Source of the DNA: Nostocales cyanobacterium LEGE 11386
GTDB taxonomy: Bacteria > Cyanobacteriota > Cyanobacteriia > Cyanobacteriales > Nostocaceae
DNA: 64,000 nucleotides
Assembly (NCBI GenBank): GCA_015207155.1
Contig: JADEXK010000012.1
Coordinates: forward strand, 1 to 64,000
Direction: 5' to 3'
Shown: piece by piece, positions 51,083 through 59,952 of the stretch
Position numbering within the stretch: position 1 is the first letter of the stretch
Layout: every line of letters begins with the position of its first letter
The notes under the pieces: model-generated
Seen by the model: only the letters and a program-made list of their open reading frames with translations
Told to the model about the DNA's origin: nothing
Database searches by the model: none
Program-made: the position numbers and the translations under genes

Positions 51083-53098
51083 ATGGGTGTTGAGTCAAAT
51101 GCTACATCGGAAGAGGTGGTAATGCCCTCCAATGGACATAAATCGGAAGTAAAAAATCACAAGCAAAAAAAGCTACTACCACCTAGTACTATTACAAGGG
51201 ATTTACCTCGCTCCTGGAAAATTGAGGACAGCGAAGCGTTATACCGTATAGAAGGTTGGGGACAGCCTTATTTTTCCATTAATGCGGCAGGTCATGTCAC
51301 AGTTTCTCCCAAGGGCGATCGCGGGGGTTCTCTGGACTTGTTTGAGTTAGTCAACGCCTTGAAGCAGCGTAACTTAGGACTGCCCTTATTAATTCGCTTC
51401 TCGGATATTTTGGAAGACCGAATTGAGCGGTTGAACGCTTGTTTTAATAGAGCGATCGCCCGCTACAACTACCCTGGTGTTTATCGTGGCGTGTTTCCCG
51501 TTAAATGTAACCAAGAACGGCATTTGATTGAAGATTTGGTCAAATTTGGCAAACCCCATCAATTTGGTTTAGAAGCCGGTTCTAAGCCGGAATTAATGAT
51601 TGCTCTAGCTATCCTGGATACACCGGGAGCATTGTTAATTTGCAACGGCTATAAAGACCGAGAATACATCGAAACGGCATTGTTAGCCCAAAGACTAGGA
51701 CAAACACCAATTATCGTCCTAGAACAGGTGGAAGAAGTCGATTTGGTGATTGCGGCTAACCGCCAGTTAGGAATTAAGCCAATTTTGGGAGTTCGCGCCA
51801 AATTAAGCACTCAAGGAATGGGACGTTGGGGAACTTCTACAGGCGATCGCGCTAAGTTCGGGCTAACAATTCCTGAAATCATGGAAGCTGTTAACAAGTT
51901 ACGCGAAGCTAACTTGTTAGATTCTTTGCAGTTAATGCACTTCCATATTGGCTCACAAATTTCTGCCATCAATGTGATTAAAGATGCCATCCAAGAAGCT
52001 AGCCGCATTTATGTAGAGTTAGCGATGTTGGGGGCAGATATGAAGTATCTGGATGTTGGCGGCGGCTTGGGTGTAGATTACGACGGCTCCCAAACCAACT
52101 TCTACGCCTCAAAAAACTACAACATGCAAAACTATGCCAATGATATTGTGGCAGAGTTAAAAGATACTTGTGCAGAGCGGCAGATAGCCGTACCAACACT
52201 GATTAGCGAAAGTGGCAGAGCGATCGCCTCCCACCAGTCAGTACTCATCTTTGATGTTCTCAGCACTAGTGATGTCCCCCTGGATTTACCAGAACCCCCA
52301 CAAGAGGGAGAATCCCCCGTGATCAAATACTTGTGGGAAACTTATCAATCCATCAACCAAGAGAATTATCAAGAGTTCTACCACGACGCGGCTCAATTTA
52401 AAGAAGAAGCCATCAGCCGCTTCAACTTAGGAATTCTCCGCCTCCAAGAACGTGCTAAGGCCGAGCGACTCTACTGGGCTTGTTGTCAAAAGATACTTAA
52501 CATCACTAGACAGCAAGAATACGTACCCGACGAATTGGAAGACCTAGAAAAAATCATGGCTTCCATTTACTACATTAATCTGTCAGTGTTTCAATCAGCA
52601 CCAGATTGTTGGGCGATCGACCAGCTATTTCCTATCATGCCGATACATCGCCTGGACGAAGAACCCATCCGGCGAGGCATTTTGGCAGACCTCACCTGTG
52701 ATAGTGATGGCAAAATCGACCGCTTTATTGACCTGCGCGATGTCAAATCAGTGTTAGAACTGCACACCTTCAAGTCAGAAGAACCCTACTATTTGGGTAT
52801 GTTCCTCAATGGAGCTTACCAAGAAATTATGGGCAATTTGCACAACTTATTTGGCGATACCAATGCAGTTCATATCCAGTTGACACCCAAAGGCTACCAA
52901 ATTCAACACGTTGTCAAGGGTGACACCATGAGCGAAGTGGTAAGTTACGTGCAGTATGACGCTGAGGATATGGTGGAAAATATTCGCCAACGTTGTGAGA
53001 AAGCTTTAGAAGAAAAGCACATCACCTTAGCCGAATCTCAAAGACTGCTACAAACCTATGAGCAGAGTCTAGGAAGATACACGTATCTCAATAGTTAG
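51083..53098 (+). CDS. speA: Biosynthetic arginine decarboxylase
   Basis: About 671 residues, full length for SpeA. WKIEDSEALYRIEGWGQPYF opens the conserved part. FPVKCNQERHLIEDLVKFG carries the PLP lysine. LMHFHIGSQISAINVIKDAI and KYLDVGGGLGVDYDGSQTNF bind the cofactor phosphate, and PTLISESGRAIASHQSVLIF follows. It makes agmatine, the first step to putrescine and spermidine. The frame extends to GTG 51056, but GAGG before ATG 51083 makes MGVESNATSE the likely start. Confidence 0.95.
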   Translation: MGVESNATSEEVVMPSNGHKSEVKNHKQKKLLPPSTITRDLPRSWKIEDSEALYRIEGWGQPYFSINAAGHVTVSPKGDRGGSLDLFELVNALKQRNLGLPLLIRFSDILEDRIERLNACFNRAIARYNYPGVYRGVFPVKCNQERHLIEDLVKFGKPHQFGLEAGSKPELMIALAILDTPGALLICNGYKDREYIETALLAQRLGQTPIIVLEQVEEVDLVIAANRQLGIKPILGVRAKLSTQGMGRWGTSTGDRAKFGLTIPEIMEAVNKLREANLLDSLQLMHFHIGSQISAINVIKDAIQEASRIYVELAMLGADMKYLDVGGGLGVDYDGSQTNFYASKNYNMQNYANDIVAELKDTCAERQIAVPTLISESGRAIASHQSVLIFDVLSTSDVPLDLPEPPQEGESPVIKYLWETYQSINQENYQEFYHDAAQFKEEAISRFNLGILRLQERAKAERLYWACCQKILNITRQQEYVPDELEDLEKIMASIYYINLSVFQSAPDCWAIDQLFPIMPIHRLDEEPIRRGILADLTCDSDGKIDRFIDLRDVKSVLELHTFKSEEPYYLGMFLNGAYQEIMGNLHNLFGDTNAVHIQLTPKGYQIQHVVKGDTMSEVVSYVQYDAEDMVENIRQRCEKALEEKHITLAESQRLLQTYEQSLGRYTYLNS

Positions 53099-53162
53099 GT
53101 TACAGAGTACAGGGTACAGGTTACACATCTATCTCCTGTACCCTGTAACCTATTCCCTATTC
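53096..53162. terminator. Convergent-gene hairpin of GTACAGGGTACAGG repeats
   Basis: AGGTTACAGAGTACAGGGTA on the left pairs with TACCCTGTAACCT on the right, with one extra 7-base unit in the left arm, again a heptamer repeat turned into a stem. It lies between the convergent speA and sugar nucleotidyltransferase genes, and it includes the speA stop and ends in TTCCCTATTCCC. Confidence 0.6.
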
Positions 53163-53163
53163 C

Positions 53164-54333
53164 CTAAATTGCATTCGTCCCCAACAATTCTTCAATTGCT
53201 TGCCGTTCCAGAGGGGCTTGGGATGGTGGCGTTTGCCGGGCATCGGTAATCAGCCAGTCTAAAGCAGCAGCCTGTACATCTATTGCTGCCCCTGTTTTAT
53301 CCACGCAGTAACGTCCAAATACTAACTTATCAACTAGTCGTACTCCAGGAGCCAATCGTGACCATTCAAAAATGACACTGTTTTCTACAGTGGCTCCACT
53401 GCATATCCAGCAATTCGGGCCAATCATTGCTGGACCGACGATTTTAGCTCCATCTTCTATTCTGGTCATGCCACCAATGTAAACTGGGCCGGTAATATCC
53501 ACCTTGTCCCAATTCACAGCAACATTTAAGCCAGTGTAGATTCCAGGCGCGACTTCATTACCGGGAATTTGCACATTTTTGATTTCGCCTAGTAGTACAC
53601 CACGAATGGCTCGCCAGTAATCTGGAACTTTCCCAATATCTACCCATTCAAAGTCCATCGCAATGGCGTAGAAGGGCGCACCAACTTCCACTAGTTTGGG
53701 AAACAGCTGGCTACCAATGTCATATTCAACTCCAGAAGGTATGTACTTAAACACCTCTGGTTCAAAAATGTAAATACCTGTGTTGATGTTGGTGCTGATA
53801 GCTTCTTCTGTTGAAGGTTTTTCTTGGAAAGCTTTTACTCGACTATCTTCGTCAGTAACGACTACACCGTAACTAGAAACTTCTTCCAGTGGGACAGACT
53901 TGGTAATGATCGTAGCAATTGACCCTTTGGATTTATGCCACTTCACAGCCGCAGATAAATCTAAGTCAATTAAGGCATCACCACACAACACCACAAAGGT
54001 ATCGTCAAAAAATGGTGAAAAGTCTTGGATGCGGCGCATTCCTCCCGCCGAACCAATTGCTTCTCCCACCAGTTTGCCGTCGTCGTCAATTTTTCCTTCA
54101 AAAGAGTAGGCAATTTCTACGCCAAACCTTTGACCATCACGGAAATAATTTTCAATTTCTTCAGCCAAATGACTAACGTTGACCATAATTTGGTCAAATC
54201 CATGTTGACGTAAAAGTTCGAGTAGAAATTCCATCACTGGCTTTTGCAGGATGGGAATCATCGGTTTGGGAATTGTATAGGTAATGGGACGCACACGAGT
54301 ACCCTTACCTGCTGCAAGAATCATCGCTTTCAT
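53164..54333 (-). CDS. NDP-sugar pyrophosphorylase with LbH domain
   Basis: 389 residues. The nucleotidyltransferase domain starts MKAMILAAGKGTRVRPITYT with the GxGTRxxP loop, then PKPMIPILQKPVMEFLLELL, VVLCGDALIDLDL (metal Asp), AFQEKPS and FEWVDIGKVPDYWRA. The C-terminal part (about 250-350) is a left-handed beta-helix of hexapeptides (GPVYIGGMTRIEDGAKIVGP). It is of the type annotated as mannose-1-phosphate guanylyltransferase; the cyanobacterial UDP-glucose pyrophosphorylase CugP belongs to the same fold and size class, so either substrate is possible. It supplies activated sugars for envelope glycans. Confidence 0.85.
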   Translation of the reverse strand: MKAMILAAGKGTRVRPITYTIPKPMIPILQKPVMEFLLELLRQHGFDQIMVNVSHLAEEIENYFRDGQRFGVEIAYSFEGKIDDDGKLVGEAIGSAGGMRRIQDFSPFFDDTFVVLCGDALIDLDLSAAVKWHKSKGSIATIITKSVPLEEVSSYGVVVTDEDSRVKAFQEKPSTEEAISTNINTGIYIFEPEVFKYIPSGVEYDIGSQLFPKLVEVGAPFYAIAMDFEWVDIGKVPDYWRAIRGVLLGEIKNVQIPGNEVAPGIYTGLNVAVNWDKVDITGPVYIGGMTRIEDGAKIVGPAMIGPNCWICSGATVENSVIFEWSRLAPGVRLVDKLVFGRYCVDKTGAAIDVQAAALDWLITDARQTPPSQAPLERQAIEELLGTNAI

Positions 54334-54624
54334 AAAATTTTATTCCTCAACCACAAGCCAGTTTACTTTTATCGAGTGATACTTAATCATCAGTTTTTAT
54401 TTCTGCTCTAAGTAACTCCTAAAAACAGGGATAACAGGAATTTGCTGGTTATTGCAACCTATTAGGTATGAACAGCAATCGTTCAGTAGGGCTGAGGAGC
54501 TAAGTAGCTAGGCGAAACAGTGTAACACACAATACTATTTGAATATTTATTTAATTGGAACTGCCTAAAAGCCTGTAAGTTAGCTATGTTAATATTTTAA
54601 ACTGCCTCAGTTCATCGGTTGCTC
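54334..54624. other. 291-bp spacer
   Basis: It lies between two minus-strand genes and probably holds the promoter of the pyrophosphorylase gene. AT-rich. Nothing further recognised. Confidence 0.45.
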
Positions 54625-55437
54625 TCAAGTTTTGGAGGTGGTAGCTGAATCTGTGAGTAACCGAATTTTAATCTCCTGGTAAAACTCGTCTTGTAATAGC
54701 TCTACTTTGGATTGAGCCGAGAGCAGTAGTAGCGCCCAGAAGACACTAACTATGTGGCTGTGTTCTGATTCATGGGTAGAACCATTTTGATGTGGTTGCT
54801 TTGTTTGAGTCCACAACTGTACAAGTTGTTCTAGATTCAAACAATTTTGTTCTAGAAGTAACTCTCTGGCTGAACGATGCAACACTTGCTCTAACTCTCC
54901 AGCTACTTCCGTCAAGTTTTCTTGGTGAGCTAACTCTAGCGCCTCCCGCATATTTTGGGCATTAGACTGACGCTTGGGACGGACAGGTTTGCTGACTTTT
55001 TGCACCAGTTTTAGCTGGTTCGCCATGAGCTGCAATTGCTCGATCAATTCTTGCAGGGTGACGCGGCGCTTTGGCGGTGGCATTGCTGACGGACGGCGAC
55101 GCAAGTGGCGCTCTAATTGCAGACGATGAGCTGGATGTAATAACCCATCTTCACTTTCTGGTATGGCATCATCTGCTATAGTTTCCTGTGCATTTTCTCC
55201 TGAAGATAATTGCATCAAAGTGTTCGCCTTGAATAACACTAGCATCGATGCTGACAAAAAAGCCTGTCCAGATTGAGACAAATCAGCTTCATAGCCTCTG
55301 GCTGTTGCCTCCGGTGCCATTAGTTCTAGGTAACGGTCAATCACCTCAATTACCTGGACATCCCAAGGATCTATTTCTCCTTGTTCAGCCTGATCAATGA
55401 GGAGTGTGATTGTCTCTAATAACTCGGAAGCATCCAT
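54625..55437 (-). CDS. scpA: Segregation and condensation protein A
   Basis: 270 residues. The N-terminal LLETITLLIDQAEQGEIDPW, DVQVIEVIDRYLEL and FLSASMLVLFKANTLMQL are the ScpA kleisin head. The middle is basic (RRRPSAMPPPKRRVTLQELI), and the C-terminal winged helix is VSVFWALLLLSAQSKVELLQ, DEFYQEIKIRLL. It bridges the SMC heads in chromosome segregation. No scpB or smc is nearby, as is common in cyanobacteria. Confidence 0.9.
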   Translation of the reverse strand: MDASELLETITLLIDQAEQGEIDPWDVQVIEVIDRYLELMAPEATARGYEADLSQSGQAFLSASMLVLFKANTLMQLSSGENAQETIADDAIPESEDGLLHPAHRLQLERHLRRRPSAMPPPKRRVTLQELIEQLQLMANQLKLVQKVSKPVRPKRQSNAQNMREALELAHQENLTEVAGELEQVLHRSARELLLEQNCLNLEQLVQLWTQTKQPHQNGSTHESEHSHIVSVFWALLLLSAQSKVELLQDEFYQEIKIRLLTDSATTSKT

Positions 55438-55845
55438 TGTGATTTCCGATTGTGCAAGTTTTGGTTTAAGGTATTGGGAAAAATATTAGCTTTAGACCCG
55501 TAAAAAAATGGTGTGGACACAAGCACAAAATTATAGTGCATTAAGACCGCTACACAACTTGTTTTCTGCAAAAAAAACAATACTGCATTTTGGGCGTTGC
55601 TGACTGAAAATATGAATTAGTCGGGCTTACGCCCCGCTACGCTAACACGCAAAGGCAAGCCAGTGCGTTGGGCGGGTTTCCCGACTTGTAGCAACTGGCG
55701 CGCAAAGACGCAAAGGTACAAAGATGAAAAAGAGTAATTTTGCCATTTCATATCCTGATTCAGCAACGCCGCATTTTGAATAACAATTGGATGTTAGCGC
55801 ATGAGTGGGCTTGAGCGATCGCGTCCTAGTAGGAGTGATGCACTT
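55438..55845. repeat. 408-bp spacer with dispersed repeats
   Basis: It holds a GC-rich repeat at about 55618-55690 (GTCGGGCTTACGCCCCGCTA through GGGCGGGTTTCCCGACTTG, whose ends are complementary) and a GCGCAAAGACGCAAAGG element at 55711. Both families recur at 27775 and 28575. No gene. Confidence 0.7.
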
Positions 55846-56940
55846 TTAATTGGGGGGTGAATTATGAGTAACTGTAACAGTCGATACAAAATCACTAGGC
55901 TTGCCATTCTTAATCGCGTCGAAAATGCCTTTGAACGTACCAGCAATAGGAACAGCAACAAGTGTCCCCAACAAACCAGCAATCTCAAATCCCATCAAAA
56001 TAGCTATAAAAATCCAGATGGGATTTAGGCCAATAAAGTTACCGAGTAACTTTGGCCCTAAAAGATTATCTTTAATTTGCTGCATGACTATTGCCACCAC
56101 AGCAACTTGAACTGCCAACCATCCATTTTGTAATAGTACCAAGATAGTCACTAAACCAATGCCTAAAGTTGCCCCAATAAAAGGAATAAGTTCAGAAATA
56201 CCGATGAGGATGGCAAACAACAGGGCAAAGGGCACTTTCATGATTAAGAAAATCGGGGTGAGGCTAATCACCATGAACAACCCTAGTAGCAACTGACTCA
56301 GGAAAAAGTTGTGGAAATTTAACTTTAAGGATGTGGTCAAAGGGATTCTAATATTGGAGGGTAAGAGATTAACTAGACCATACCAAACGCGATCGCCATA
56401 GAGGAGCATATAAAATGCCAACACAACCACTAACACCACATTGAGTAATCCTGACAGTAACGTTCCCGCAAATCCTACGGCACCAGACGCTAGCTGTTGC
56501 ACTAAATTCTGAATGTTGGCATTGATTTGATTACTCACCACCCGCAAATCTAAAGGCAAACGTCGCTGCTTGGCAAACACCTCAAACTGTTGTAGGTTGG
56601 CTTGACTAGTGGTCAACCAATCAGGAATTTTATTTAACAGTTGAATGGTTTGGTCAATCACCATCGGTACTAGCGTAACGCCCAGAATTACCAACAGAGT
56701 CAGAGTTACAAGTAAAACAATGATCACTGCTTGAGTACGAGTGATTTGGGCACGTTCAAAGAACTTAACCGGGTAATTGAGTAAAAAAGCGAGAATCGCC
56801 GCAATGCTCAAAATAGTAATGGGATGCTGGAAATAACGAAAAAGTACAGACAGCAACCAGACATTGAGAGCGATAATTGGACCGCTCAGACCATAAATTA
56901 ACAAACGTTGCAGGGAGGCTGAACGGCGCATTTGACGCAA
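55846..56940 (-). CDS. AI-2E/PerM-family permease
   Basis: 364 residues with about eight membrane helices. SIAAILAFLLNYPVKFFERA, VLVVVLAFYMLLYGDRVWYG and LLFAILIGISELIPFIGATL, LGPKLLGNFIGLNPIWIFIA match the UPF0118/AI-2E exporter family. Members are linked to autoinducer export, Na+/H+ exchange or polysaccharide-related transport; the substrate is not readable. The N-terminus MRQMRRSASLQRLL is basic (inside). Divergent from pdxH. Confidence 0.9.
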   Translation of the reverse strand: MRQMRRSASLQRLLIYGLSGPIIALNVWLLSVLFRYFQHPITILSIAAILAFLLNYPVKFFERAQITRTQAVIIVLLVTLTLLVILGVTLVPMVIDQTIQLLNKIPDWLTTSQANLQQFEVFAKQRRLPLDLRVVSNQINANIQNLVQQLASGAVGFAGTLLSGLLNVVLVVVLAFYMLLYGDRVWYGLVNLLPSNIRIPLTTSLKLNFHNFFLSQLLLGLFMVISLTPIFLIMKVPFALLFAILIGISELIPFIGATLGIGLVTILVLLQNGWLAVQVAVVAIVMQQIKDNLLGPKLLGNFIGLNPIWIFIAILMGFEIAGLLGTLVAVPIAGTFKGIFDAIKNGKPSDFVSTVTVTHNSPPN

Positions 56941-57055
56941 TCTATTTTGTATACTCGTAGATACAATTTTTACAACTGTTATTGGTGCTAGTCATCAGAG
57001 ATATTTTGATCAAAGACGTGTATAAGCATATCTGATACTTAAGCATAAAATCATT

Positions 57056-57700
57056 ATGGACAAGACTGTAGCTGATCTCCGCAAAGATTACACCTTACAA
57101 GCTTTAAGCGAAACTGAGGTTGACCCCAATCCTTTTATACAATTTAAAAAATGGTTCGAGCAGGCTCTGGCAGCTCAACTTCCCGAACCCAATGCTATGA
57201 GCCTTGCTACCTCTACACCACATGGTCAGCCTTCGGGAAGAATGGTGCTACTAAAAGATTTTGATGAACGAGGCTTTGTTTTTTTCACCAACTACAATAG
57301 TCGCAAAGGACAAGAACTCACAGAAAATCCCCAAGCAGCCTTAGTTTTTTGGTGGGTAGAACTAGAACGCCAAGTGCGAATTTGTGGGCATGTGGAGAAA
57401 GTTTCGGAAACTGAATCAGATCACTATTTTCATAGTCGTCCTCCTAACAGTCGCCTAGGTGCGTGGGTATCTCATCAAAGCGAAGTTATAGAAAGTCGAG
57501 AATTCCTAGAACAACGTTTGCAGGAGTTTCAAAGCAAATATGAAAATCAAGAAATTCCCCGACCACCTCATTGGGGAGGCTTACGAGTGATCCCTAAAGA
57601 AATTGAGTTTTGGCAAGGTCGCCCTAGCCGTCTGCACGATCGCCTGCTGTATACTCACTTGAATGATGGAGGTTGGAAAATAGAGCGATTGTCACCTTGA
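57056..57700 (+). CDS. pdxH: Pyridoxamine 5'-phosphate oxidase
   Basis: 214 residues, normal length. [40 protein letters not shown] and [22 protein letters not shown] (FMN site), [20 protein letters not shown] and [19 protein letters not shown], then the C-terminal [24 protein letters not shown]. It makes PLP, the cofactor used by SpeA and the aminotransferase at 633. The gene is followed directly by the largest STRR block. Confidence 0.96.
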   Translation: MDKTVADLRKDYTLQALSETEVDPNPFIQFKKWFEQALAAQLPEPNAMSLATSTPHGQPSGRMVLLKDFDERGFVFFTNYNSRKGQELTENPQAALVFWWVELERQVRICGHVEKVSETESDHYFHSRPPNSRLGAWVSHQSEVIESREFLEQRLQEFQSKYENQEIPRPPHWGGLRVIPKEIEFWQGRPSRLHDRLLYTHLNDGGWKIERLSP

Positions 57701-57701
57701 A

Positions 57702-57918
57702 AAGTGCTGAGTGCTTCCTGAGTGCTGAGTGCTGAGTGCTTCCTGAGTGCTTCCTAAGTGCTGAGTGCTGAGTGCTGAGTGCTGAGTGCTTCCTAAGTGC
57801 TGAGTGCTGAGTGGGTTAATTTTTTAGTCTCCAGTCCCTTTTCTAAGTGCTGAGTGCTGAGTGCTGAGTGCTGAGTGCTGAGTGCTGAGTGGGTTAATTT
57901 TTAGTCTCCAGTCCCTAG
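57702..57918. repeat. Large composite STRR block
   Basis: About twenty AGTGCTG heptamers mixed with GTGCTTCCTGA and GTGCTTCCTAA variants. The block contains two copies of a non-repeat phrase, GGGTTAATTTTTTAGTCTCC and AGTCCCT, at about 57813-57838 and 57891-57914, which shows that a larger unit (array plus phrase) was duplicated. It fills the convergent space between pdxH and the ATP-grasp gene. Confidence 0.9.
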
Positions 57919-57921
57919 TTC

Positions 57922-59523
57922 CTAGCTATATCCATCCCAAGCAATGGGGAAGGTGTAATCGGAGAATAAGGGTAAATCGTGGTTGTCGTTGCGAGTTTCT
58001 TCATCTAGAACTTTGACTACTCTGTTATAAATGTCTTCTGCTTGTTGTGGGGAATCACCAATGCTGGTTAACCCCAACTTACCAAACTGAGAAAGACAAC
58101 CCATGAGATGAAAAACTGTGCCTGTTTCTGTACCACTATCAAAATGCAAGCGATGGTGGGCGATAATATCCATCAAATCGTTGGGTAACAATCCCCGATA
58201 ACGGTCTTTTTGGAGGTTGTCGGTGGCGATATAGTATTTGGGACGGCCTTGCTGACTGTAAAATAACCCTGTGGAAAGGTCATAGCGACCGTTAGTTAAT
58301 AATTTCAGCGTCATGAAAGGATGAGTTGTGCCACCTTTACGCAAGTTAATTTCGATCGCCTGAATATCCCACTCACCATTACCCTGGTCAACGGTGATAA
58401 AATCAACGCCAAATCGTTCAAATGCGCCTTTTTCGGAGAGCTTTTTGCCAATTTTTAAACCCCATTGCTGCAATTGCAACCGATAGCTGGGATCAGCAGG
58501 AAATCGGCAACCAAGATAAATTTGACCGTCTGGCCCTCCCAAAATTTGGTCGTGGGTGGAGACAATTTCTACTTCACCAGTGGGTGTGATGCGTCCTTGG
58601 ACACTGGGCGATCGCTTGATTTCTCCTTCCACAAATGCCTCAGCAATTGCCCCTAATTCGGGAATTCTGCTGGAAAAATTCGCCCAAGTTTCTTTTTTGG
58701 CTTGAAAGCGCAAAGTTGAAAAGCGATCGCTAATTGTGGCGACTCTGTGGTTCCGGGAAACTTGCCCTGGTGCTATATCCATCATTGGTCTCAAATCTAA
58801 CAGGGCATTACCTTCTCCGGAAATGCCTTCGTTGAGTTTCACAACTATTCGTTGTAATGTCGGTTGGCGTTCCCATAAATCACAAGCCACTTCTGCTAAA
58901 TCTTGCTGATTCCATACCTTTTCGCTGCCATCTGGATGAGGGACTCCACTTTCTGCAAAGATTTGCCGACTACCACTTTTTGTCCCCCAAATCTGTAAAT
59001 CTGGTGCAGCTGCATACAATGGCACATTTAATTTGAGAGATAATTCAGCTTCTAAAAATGTGGAGTTGTAGCACGTCATAAATGATTTTTCTAGCCTCAG
59101 TGCTTGGCGAATTCGCTCTAGCAACCGGGGGCGTTCTAAAATTTTGGCAGTCAGGGGTCTGAGAGAAGAATCATAAGTAGAAAGCAGTAGTAAACGATTG
59201 CGGGCGTGAGAAAACGGGATTCCGGGTAAAAGTTGCAGATAGTAATCAATAATACTAGGATGCAGAGGCATAGAAGTGACATAAATCAGCCTCGTGCGGG
59301 GATTTCGCAAGCGCATCAAGGAAAATAATAATCTTTCTTCATAATGCTCACAGCCTTCTATTTTATGGAGTTCACGCTGGTCGATGCTGAGGGAGGGGAC
59401 AATTAAAATATCCGCCTCACTATTGTCAAATAGCTCGATAGTTGGCCAGCGATCGCACAAAGTTAACTGTAGATGGCGAAACTTATCAACTTGGTCTAAC
59501 TCTGAAATATTGAGCATCACCAT
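57922..59523 (-). CDS. ATP-grasp ligase, PGM1-type peptide ligase family
   Basis: 533 residues. A cyanobacterial protein of the group annotated as 'peptide ligase PGM1-related'. After an N-terminal domain (LIVPSLSIDQRELHKIEGCE), the ATP-grasp core reads IFAESGVPHPDGSEKVW, LQRIVVKLNEGISGEGNALL (ATP-binding Lys and Gly loop), IAEAFVEGEIKRSPSVQGRI, VEIVSTHDQILGGPDGQIYL and WDIQAIEINLRKGGTTHPFM (metal-binding Glu and Asn). PGM1 of Streptomyces joins a modified N-terminal amino acid to peptides. No substrate peptide or other biosynthetic gene is seen nearby. Start MVMLNISELD. Confidence 0.75.
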   Translation of the reverse strand: MVMLNISELDQVDKFRHLQLTLCDRWPTIELFDNSEADILIVPSLSIDQRELHKIEGCEHYEERLLFSLMRLRNPRTRLIYVTSMPLHPSIIDYYLQLLPGIPFSHARNRLLLLSTYDSSLRPLTAKILERPRLLERIRQALRLEKSFMTCYNSTFLEAELSLKLNVPLYAAAPDLQIWGTKSGSRQIFAESGVPHPDGSEKVWNQQDLAEVACDLWERQPTLQRIVVKLNEGISGEGNALLDLRPMMDIAPGQVSRNHRVATISDRFSTLRFQAKKETWANFSSRIPELGAIAEAFVEGEIKRSPSVQGRITPTGEVEIVSTHDQILGGPDGQIYLGCRFPADPSYRLQLQQWGLKIGKKLSEKGAFERFGVDFITVDQGNGEWDIQAIEINLRKGGTTHPFMTLKLLTNGRYDLSTGLFYSQQGRPKYYIATDNLQKDRYRGLLPNDLMDIIAHHRLHFDSGTETGTVFHLMGCLSQFGKLGLTSIGDSPQQAEDIYNRVVKVLDEETRNDNHDLPLFSDYTFPIAWDGYS

Positions 59524-59952
59524 AGTCCCTACCCTGTATTGATCCCCAACACTGCTGTACTACTCTGGTATATACCAAAGCCAGTCAGATAAATCTAATA
59601 TGCAATACTTCTTTGACTGTTGAATCCTGTAGACGCTGCTGCGGCTTCCCCAAGTGAAGCAACTAACATTACTAAGTGAAGAAATAAAATATCACCAGTA
59701 TTCTTCAACTTACATAGACAAATATTTTTGTTAATAAGTGCCTTAACACAATTTAATGACATGCATTGTTTTTCTATTCCCTATTCCCTACCTCCACGAG
59801 TAGTCTATAAATCAAATCAGATTGCTGAAATTGTATGTATAGAGATGTTGCATACCATGTTTCACTTGAGTTACTTAGTCAATTACCTTCTAGAATGAAG
59901 AACATTATCTGCAAAAGTTTATTACTGTACTTGTTGTTCATATCGGGAGGGT
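59524..59952. other. 429-bp divergent promoter region
   Basis: It lies between the ATP-grasp gene (-) and the PRK-like gene (+). It contains a repeat fragment at about 59630-59660 (AGACGCTGCTGCGGCTTCCC) and the dispersed repeat at 59735-59799. GGGAGGG lies just before ATG 59953. Confidence 0.5.
59735..59799 (+). repeat. Dispersed repeat, copy 2
   Basis: TAAGTGCCTTAACACAATTT, ATGCATTGTTTTTCTATTCC and CTATTCCCTACCTCCACGA, matching 43543-43620 with one TTCCCTAT block fewer. Like copy 1, it lies upstream of a + gene. Confidence 0.75.
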
